This document shows, in pieces, positions 42,393 through 46,534 of a stretch of DNA of 46,534 bases. The notes beneath the pieces are model-generated. The model worked only from the letters and a program-made list of their open reading frames with translations, did not search any database and was not told where the DNA came from. Numbering within the stretch: the stretch's first letter is position 1; each line of letters opens with the position of its first letter. This stretch comes from an uncultured Pseudomonadota bacterium (GTDB taxonomy: Bacteria; Myxococcota_A; UBA796; GCA-2862545), in assembly GCA_903861005.1 (NCBI GenBank), contig CAIOSP010000057.1:1-46534 (forward strand), given 5' to 3'. The translations under genes were made by a program, and so were the position numbers.

Positions 42393-43639
42393 CAGGCGTA
42401 CAGGCCTTGCGGGTAGACCGGGTGGCGCGCGCAGAGCGTCTCGATCTCACCGCGAACGCGGCCGATGACGGCCTCGTCGGTGCGGTTGTTCAGCACGTCG
42501 GCGATCCAGTCGGCCACCTGCGTGCAGTCGTCCTCGAGCAGGCCGCGCGTCGTGATGGCCGGGGTGCCCAGGCGGACGCCGGACGTGACGAACGGGCTGC
42601 GCTTCTCCCCGGGGACGGTGTTCTTGTTCACCGTGATGCCCGCGAGCTCAAGGATGGCCTCGGCCTCCTTGCCGCTGCAAAGCTCGCCCAGGTCCACCAG
42701 CATGAGGTGGTTGTCGGTGCCGCCGGAGACCAACGTGAAGCCACGCTCGACCAGACGGTTGGCCATGGCCGTCGCGTTGAGCTTGATCTGGCGGGCGTAG
42801 GTCTTGAACTCGGGGCGGAGCGCCTCGCCGTAGGCCACGGCCTTGCCGGCGATCACGTGCATGAGCGGGCCGCCCTGCATGCCGGGGAACACGGCCTTGT
42901 TGATGGCCGCGCCGAACTCTTCCTTCGCCATGATCATGCCGCCGCGCGGGCCGCGGAGCGTCTTGTGCGTGGTGGTGGTGACGAAGTGGCAATGCGGGAC
43001 AGGGTCCGGGTGCTCGCCCGCGACCACCAGGCCCGCGATGTGGGCGATGTCCGCGAGCAGGAGCGCGCCGACCTCGTCCGCGATGGCGCGGAAGGCCGGG
43101 AAGTCGAGCGTGCGCGGGTATGCGCTGGCGCCACAGACGATCATCTTGGGGCGCTCGCGCAGCGCCGTCTCACGGACCGCGTCCATGTCGATGCGGCCGG
43201 TCTGCTCGTTCACCCGGTAGTGCGTGGCCCGGTAGATCAGGCCCGAGCTGTTCACGGGCGAGCCGTGGGTCAGGTGGCCGCCGTGGGACAGGTCCTGGCC
43301 GAGCAGGGTGTCGCCGGGCTTGAGGGTGGCCAGGTAGACCGCCGCGTTCGCCTGAGCGCCCGAGTGCGGCTGCACGTTCACCATGTCACAGCCGAAGAGC
43401 TGCTTGGCGCGGTCACGGGCGAGGTCCTCGACCACGTCCACGTTCACGCAGCCGCCGTAGTAGCGCTTGGAGGGCAGGCCCTCGGCGTACTTGTTGGTCA
43501 GCACGGAGCCGACGGCCTGCATGACGGCGAGCGAGGTGTAGTTCTCGGACGCGATCAGCTCGAGGCCCTCCTCCTGGCGGTGGAGCTCCTTGACGAGCAC
43601 GTCATGGACGGCGGGATCCTGCGAGGCGAGCGGCTCCAT
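42392..43639 (-). CDS. glyA: Serine hydroxymethyltransferase
   Basis: GlyA converts serine and tetrahydrofolate to glycine and methylene-tetrahydrofolate, the main one-carbon source. The 415-aa protein has [31 protein letters not shown] and the PLP-lysine region [15 protein letters not shown]. Length is typical. GGAG precedes the ATG at 43639. A hairpin sits just upstream in the leader. It is followed by nrdR with a one-base overlap. Confidence 0.97.
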   Translation of the reverse strand: MEPLASQDPAVHDVLVKELHRQEEGLELIASENYTSLAVMQAVGSVLTNKYAEGLPSKRYYGGCVNVDVVEDLARDRAKQLFGCDMVNVQPHSGAQANAAVYLATLKPGDTLLGQDLSHGGHLTHGSPVNSSGLIYRATHYRVNEQTGRIDMDAVRETALRERPKMIVCGASAYPRTLDFPAFRAIADEVGALLLADIAHIAGLVVAGEHPDPVPHCHFVTTTTHKTLRGPRGGMIMAKEEFGAAINKAVFPGMQGGPLMHVIAGKAVAYGEALRPEFKTYARQIKLNATAMANRLVERGFTLVSGGTDNHLMLVDLGELCSGKEAEAILELAGITVNKNTVPGEKRSPFVTSGVRLGTPAITTRGLLEDDCTQVADWIADVLNNRTDEAVIGRVRGEIETLCARHPVYPQGLYA

Positions 43640-43653
43640 CTTGGTCTCCGGGA

Positions 43654-43668
43654 AAGGGGCCGCCCCTT
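43654..43668 (-). repeat. Hairpin in the leader of glyA
   Basis: AAGGGG and CCCCTT form a 6-bp stem with a three-base loop, just upstream of the glyA ribosome-binding site. It may be a weak terminator after rpiB or affect glyA translation. No further riboswitch-like structure is evident in the 98-bp gap. Confidence 0.4.
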
Positions 43669-43737
43669 AACCAACCCGAGGCCACCCGCCGAACCGGTGA
43701 TTGTCACGTCCCGGCACAGCGCGACCAGAGCGACCGA

Positions 43738-44166
43738 TCAGCCTTCCATCATCTCGACGCGGGTCTGGTGACGTCCGCCTTCGAACTGGGTCTCCAGCCA
43801 GGCGTCGAGGCAGGCGATCGCAACACCTTGACCCACCACCCGCTCGCCCAGGCAGAGCACGCGGGCGTCGTTGTGGGCCATGGTCATGCGGGCGGAGAAC
43901 GGGTCGGAGACCACCGCGGCGCGGACGCCGAGGACCTTGTTGGCCGTCATGGCCATGCCCTGGCCGGTACCGCAGACCAGCACGCCGCGATCGGTCTCGC
44001 CGTCACGCACCAGGTAGGCCACCTGCTTGGCGAAATCTGGGTAGTTGCACGACATCGCCTCGTGGGTGCCGACGTCCACGACGTCATGGCCGCGCGACAG
44101 CAGATGCGCCGCGATGAGGTTCTTGAGGCTGAGACCGGCGTGATCGGAACCGACAGCGACCTTCAT
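43738..44166 (-). CDS. rpiB: Ribose 5-phosphate isomerase B
   Basis: RpiB interconverts ribose 5-phosphate and ribulose 5-phosphate, the precursor for RibB. The 142-aa protein has the family start VAVGSDHAGLSLKN and the catalytic CGTGQGMAMTANK, followed by HNDARVLCLGERVVG. The ATG at 44166 has GAGGG upstream. The rpiB-glyA order is common in bacteria. A RpiB/LacA/LacB sugar isomerase of other specificity is possible but less likely here. Confidence 0.94.
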   Translation of the reverse strand: MKVAVGSDHAGLSLKNLIAAHLLSRGHDVVDVGTHEAMSCNYPDFAKQVAYLVRDGETDRGVLVCGTGQGMAMTANKVLGVRAAVVSDPFSARMTMAHNDARVLCLGERVVGQGVAIACLDAWLETQFEGGRHQTRVEMMEG

Positions 44167-44173
44167 GAGACCC

Positions 44174-44416
44174 TCAGAGCAGGCAGGACGAGATGTAGCG
44201 AGTGGCGTCCTCGACGGTGCGGATCTTGTCCGCCTCTTCGTCGGGGATCTTGATGTCGAATTCCTTCTCGATCGCGAAGATCGCCTCCACGATGCCGAGC
44301 GAGTCCGCCTGCAGGTCATGGACGAAGGACGCCGCGGGGACGACCTCGTGCAGGGGCTTCTTGAGCGCGTCCGCGATGATGCGCTGGACGCGCGTGGCGA
44401 TGTCTTCCTGGGTCAT
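44174..44416 (-). CDS. acpP: Acyl carrier protein
   Basis: The 80-aa acidic protein has the phosphopantetheine attachment serine Ser39 in LQADSLGIVEA and the usual four-helix pattern (FAIEKEFDIKIPDEEADKI). It carries growing acyl chains for fatty-acid synthesis. Typical ACPs read DSLDxVE; here the residue after Leu is Gly, a mild deviation. It follows plsX by eight bases. Confidence 0.93.
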   Translation of the reverse strand: MTQEDIATRVQRIIADALKKPLHEVVPAASFVHDLQADSLGIVEAIFAIEKEFDIKIPDEEADKIRTVEDATRYISSCLL

Positions 44417-44424
44417 CGACGTCC

Positions 44425-45462
44425 TCAGACCGTGCGTTGCGCGTCCGTTCCGCTGGGGGTCGACTCGGTAGCTGCCGAGACGGCCCTCGCGACGGCCTCG
44501 ACCAGCCCGTGTTCGGACGCATAATGTGCGAGCCCGATGGCCGCACGGACCGCCTCGGGATCACTGCGTCCGTGCCCCACCACGACGGGCGCCGGGACGC
44601 CGAGCAGCAAGGCGCCGCCGCGTGCACGCCAGTCGAGCTCGTCGCGCAGGGCGTGGAGCGCGGGGCGCAGCATGAGCGCGCCGGCCTTGGCCCGCAGGCT
44701 GCCCTCGACCTTGGCCATGGCGAAAGCCTTCATCATGGCGACGGTGCCCTCGACCGTCTTGATCAGCACGTTGCCGGTGAAGCCGTCCGACACGAGCACG
44801 TCGCAGGCGCCGCGGAACGCGTCATCCGGCTCGACGTTGCCCACGAAGTGGATGGGCAGCTTCTCCAGCAGAGCCCAGGCCTCCTGGACCACCCGGTTGC
44901 CCTTCCCCCGCTCCTCGCCGTTGGAGAGCAGGCCCACGCGCGGACGCGCGACGCCCATGGTGCGCGCGTAGGCGTCGCCCAGCAGCGCGAAGGACGCGAG
45001 GTGGTGGGGCTCGGGGTCGGTCGTGGTGCCGACGTCACACAGGTAGAGCGTGCCGCCGTCTGCCCGCGGCAGCGAGGTCGCGATGGCCGGGCGGTCGACG
45101 CCGGGCGCCTTGCCCATCTCCAGCACCGCCGCGAACAGCGTGGCGCCCGAGTTGCCGCACGACACGGCCGCGGTGGCCCGCCCGGCGCGGATCAGCCCCA
45201 GCGTGCGCCGAATGGAGCTGTCCTCCAGCCGCTTGGCGGCCAGGGGCTTGTCGTCCATGGCGACGACGGTGGGCGCGTGGACGATGGGCAGATCAATCCC
45301 CGCAGGGAGACACGCACGCACGCGCGGCTCGTCCCCGACGAGGATGACCTCGAACCCAGCCGCCTTGGCGGCGACCGCTCCGGCGACGATCGCCTCAGGC
45401 GCGTCGTCACCGCCCATCGCGTCGAGCGCGATGACGGGCCGTGCGCCCAGCGACCTGCTCAC
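44425..45462 (-). CDS. plsX: Phosphate acyltransferase PlsX
   Basis: PlsX makes acyl-phosphate from acyl-ACP for the first step of phospholipid synthesis. The 345-aa protein has IALDAMGGDDAPEAIVAGA, SCGNSGATLFAAV, FVGNVEPDDAFRGACDVLVSDGFTGNV and a C-terminal GGALLLGVPAPVVVGHGRS. The GTG start overlaps the rpmF stop by four bases (GTGA). In many bacteria fabH, fabD and fabG separate plsX and acpP; here they are absent. Confidence 0.96.
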   Translation of the reverse strand: MSRSLGARPVIALDAMGGDDAPEAIVAGAVAAKAAGFEVILVGDEPRVRACLPAGIDLPIVHAPTVVAMDDKPLAAKRLEDSSIRRTLGLIRAGRATAAVSCGNSGATLFAAVLEMGKAPGVDRPAIATSLPRADGGTLYLCDVGTTTDPEPHHLASFALLGDAYARTMGVARPRVGLLSNGEERGKGNRVVQEAWALLEKLPIHFVGNVEPDDAFRGACDVLVSDGFTGNVLIKTVEGTVAMMKAFAMAKVEGSLRAKAGALMLRPALHALRDELDWRARGGALLLGVPAPVVVGHGRSDPEAVRAAIGLAHYASEHGLVEAVARAVSAATESTPSGTDAQRTV

Positions 45463-45668
45463 TCGGTCGGAGCCTGAGCCTCGAATTCGACCTTGGCGAG
45501 CGCCACCTGACGGCCGCGGTACTGGCCGCAGGCCTGGCAGAGGTGGTGACGCAGCTTGGCCGTGCCGCAGTTCGGGCAGTACTCGATCGCTGCCGTGAAC
45601 TTGATGGCGTGGTGCGAGCGGCGATGCCCCTTCACGCTGTGGGAGGTCTTCTTCTTGGGGACGGCCAT
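45459..45668 (-). CDS. rpmF: 50S ribosomal protein L32
   Basis: The 69-aa product starts with MAVPKKKTSHSVKGHRRSHH and has a complete zinc ribbon with CPNCG and CQACG. It lies between yceD and plsX, the classic rpmF neighbourhood. It has a short acidic C-terminal extension beyond the usual 57-60 residues. Confidence 0.97.
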   Translation of the reverse strand: MAVPKKKTSHSVKGHRRSHHAIKFTAAIEYCPNCGTAKLRHHLCQACGQYRGRQVALAKVEFEAQAPTE

Positions 45669-45704
45669 GGTTGCTCCAGGATCAGGACGACGGGCTAGCG
45701 CCCA

Positions 45705-46196
45705 TCAAAGCAGCTTCTTGAGAACGGAAAAGGGACCGGGCGTCTCGGAGTCACCCGCAGACAGCTTCACGAGGTCGGCGCAGGCGTCACCCGGGCAGGT
45801 GACGCGCAGCGGCGCCACCAGCGCGAAGGCCTCCGACAAGACATCATCAGACTCGAGCGCGACGCCGTCGAAGAACCCCTCGTCGAGGTCCTTGGCGTCC
45901 AGCTCGATCTCACCTTTGGGCGCGTCTTCCGGCGCCATGGTGTAGCCGAGGGTCTCGTGGGTCGTGACCGTCAGCTCGACCTGCTGACCGCAGCGGTCAC
46001 ACGGGCGAGAGACGGTGGCGTGCCCGGCGGCGACCACGTTGAGGCCGCGCGACTTGCGGTCCACGGTGAGCGCGGCATCCAGCGCCGACACTTCCCCATC
46101 CAGCGCGTTGCCAACGGCCGCGCGCGATTCCGCGTCTTCCGCCGTGAAGCGGAACGTGCGGCCATGGGGGGGTAGATCTTCGTAGACGATGCGCAC
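45705..46196 (-). CDS. YceD/DUF177-family protein
   Basis: The 163-aa protein has the family's CDRCG and CPGDAC cysteine pairs. DUF177 proteins are found upstream of rpmF in most bacteria and are linked to 23S rRNA accumulation. I chose the GTG at 46196 because GGAG lies six bases upstream and a promoter would start the mRNA near 46223, too close for the GTG at 46220. It heads the long housekeeping series on the minus strand. Confidence 0.9.
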   Translation of the reverse strand: MRIVYEDLPPHGRTFRFTAEDAESRAAVGNALDGEVSALDAALTVDRKSRGLNVVAAGHATVSRPCDRCGQQVELTVTTHETLGYTMAPEDAPKGEIELDAKDLDEGFFDGVALESDDVLSEAFALVAPLRVTCPGDACADLVKLSAGDSETPGPFSVLKKLL

Positions 46197-46229
46197 GCGG
46201 ACTCCGGGGGGTGGACGCACGGCCCGGCC

Positions 46230-46258
46230 CTGTTACCCGTTCGGTGACACCCACGCAA
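46230..46258 (-). promoter_or_regulatory. Promoter of the yceD-rpmF-plsX series
   Basis: On the minus strand TTGCGT (46253-46258) and TAACAG (46230-46235) are 17 bp apart. The predicted start leaves a leader of about 27 bases. Confidence 0.5.
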
Positions 46259-46329
46259 GCGCCCCACCGCGCCGACATCGGACCGATCGGGCCTTTCACG
46301 CGACGCGAAAGATCCTTGCGTGTCTGGGC

Positions 46330-46358
46330 TTGCGAGCCTCTGCGCAGCCCGTTAGAAG
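46330..46358 (+). promoter_or_regulatory. Promoter of the tRNA-Gln/tRNA-Glu unit
   Basis: TTGCGA (46330-46335) and TAGAAG (46353-46358) are 17 bp apart, and the predicted transcript starts about 10 bases before tRNA-Gln. Confidence 0.55.
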
Positions 46359-46376
46359 CCGCGGCACTCAAATCGC

Positions 46377-46448
46377 TGACCTGTAGTGTAATTGGCAACA
46401 CAGCAGATTCTGACTCTGCTTTTCTTGGTTCGAGTCCAGGCAGGTCAA
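46377..46448 (+). tRNA. tRNA-Gln (anticodon CTG)
   Basis: A 72-nt cloverleaf folds fully. The acceptor is TGACCTG/CAGGTCA, the D stem GTGT/ACAC, the anticodon stem GCAGA/TCTGC with loop TTCTGAC, and the T stem CTTGG/CCAGG with loop TTCGAGT. The discriminator is A. CCA is not encoded. It reads CAG codons. Confidence 0.94.
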
Positions 46449-46459
46449 TCCATCAGTTT

Positions 46460-46534
46460 GGTCCCATCGTCTAGCGGTTAGGACAACGCCCTCTCACGGC
46501 GTAGGCAGGGGTTCGATTCCCCTTGGGACTACCA
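46460..46534 (+). tRNA. tRNA-Glu (anticodon CTC)
   Basis: A 75-nt cloverleaf ends exactly at the window edge with an encoded CCA. The acceptor is GGTCCCA/TGGGACT, with a first-position G-T wobble; the anticodon stem ACGCC/GGCGT carries loop CTCTCAC. It starts 12 bases after tRNA-Gln, so the two are co-transcribed. It reads GAG codons. Confidence 0.94.

Overview
The window is strongly GC-rich bacterial chromosome with tightly packed genes. Its gene content suggests a Gram-negative deltaproteobacterium of the Myxococcota type. The evidence is an AgmX/PglI C-terminal ('myxo_SS_tail') protein beside one TolQ and two TolR homologues, an FG-GAP/ASPIC lipoprotein with an Asp-Thr-Asp linker, a stand-alone RecD2, and LolA, OPX and outer-membrane barrel proteins. 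This placement is inference from gene families; no rRNA is present to confirm it. No gene-free stretch exceeds 300 bases. The largest are 23267-23537 (271 bp, a weak candidate promoter) and 3994-4202 (209 bp, divergent, where I see no convincing promoter).

Positions 1-10300 hold a probable transposase tail at the left edge, rlmN, an FG-GAP surface lipoprotein, a pentapeptide-repeat protein, a large repeat-bearing SPFH/flotillin-like protein, a lipoprotein cytochrome c, recD2-nadD and murI. Positions 10400-19870 hold a small membrane protein, a ctpA-type protease, lolA and ftsK, galE, and a three-gene minus-strand unit. That unit encodes a secreted unknown, an outer-membrane barrel and a short OPX protein, and looks like the outer-membrane end of a polysaccharide export route. 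A good promoter and a 19-bp palindrome sit at its head.

Positions 20012-33528, all on the minus strand, form the most distinctive block. dacB is followed by a PA-rich secreted protein, two large secreted TPR proteins, a TPR lipoprotein with a long Pro-Ala tail and an 86-aa secreted protein, mostly joined by 1-4 nt start/stop overlaps. After a 271-bp gap come tolQ, tolR, tolR and an FHA-like/TM/AgmX-tail transducer. One TolQ plus two TolR plus an AgmX-type protein and TPR proteins is the theme of the myxobacterial Agl-Glt (gliding) and Nfs (spore coat) machines. The gene set here, with dacB at its head, is not the canonical one, so this is my candidate for an incompletely described energised cell-envelope system. 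Divergent from dacB is a barrel-SppA fusion protease translationally coupled to an NtrC-type sigma-54 regulator.

Positions 37500-46534 are housekeeping: tRNA-Phe with its terminator, then a minus-strand series yceD, rpmF, plsX, acpP, rpiB, glyA, nrdR, ribD, ribE, ribBX, ribH, nusB and a 2Fe-2S ferredoxin. It covers lipid initiation, one-carbon metabolism and riboflavin synthesis, and the last gene may encode a flavin-linked electron carrier. The RibA half of the RibBA protein is degenerate. tRNA-Gln(CTG) and tRNA-Glu(CTC) end the window behind a sigma-70-like promoter.
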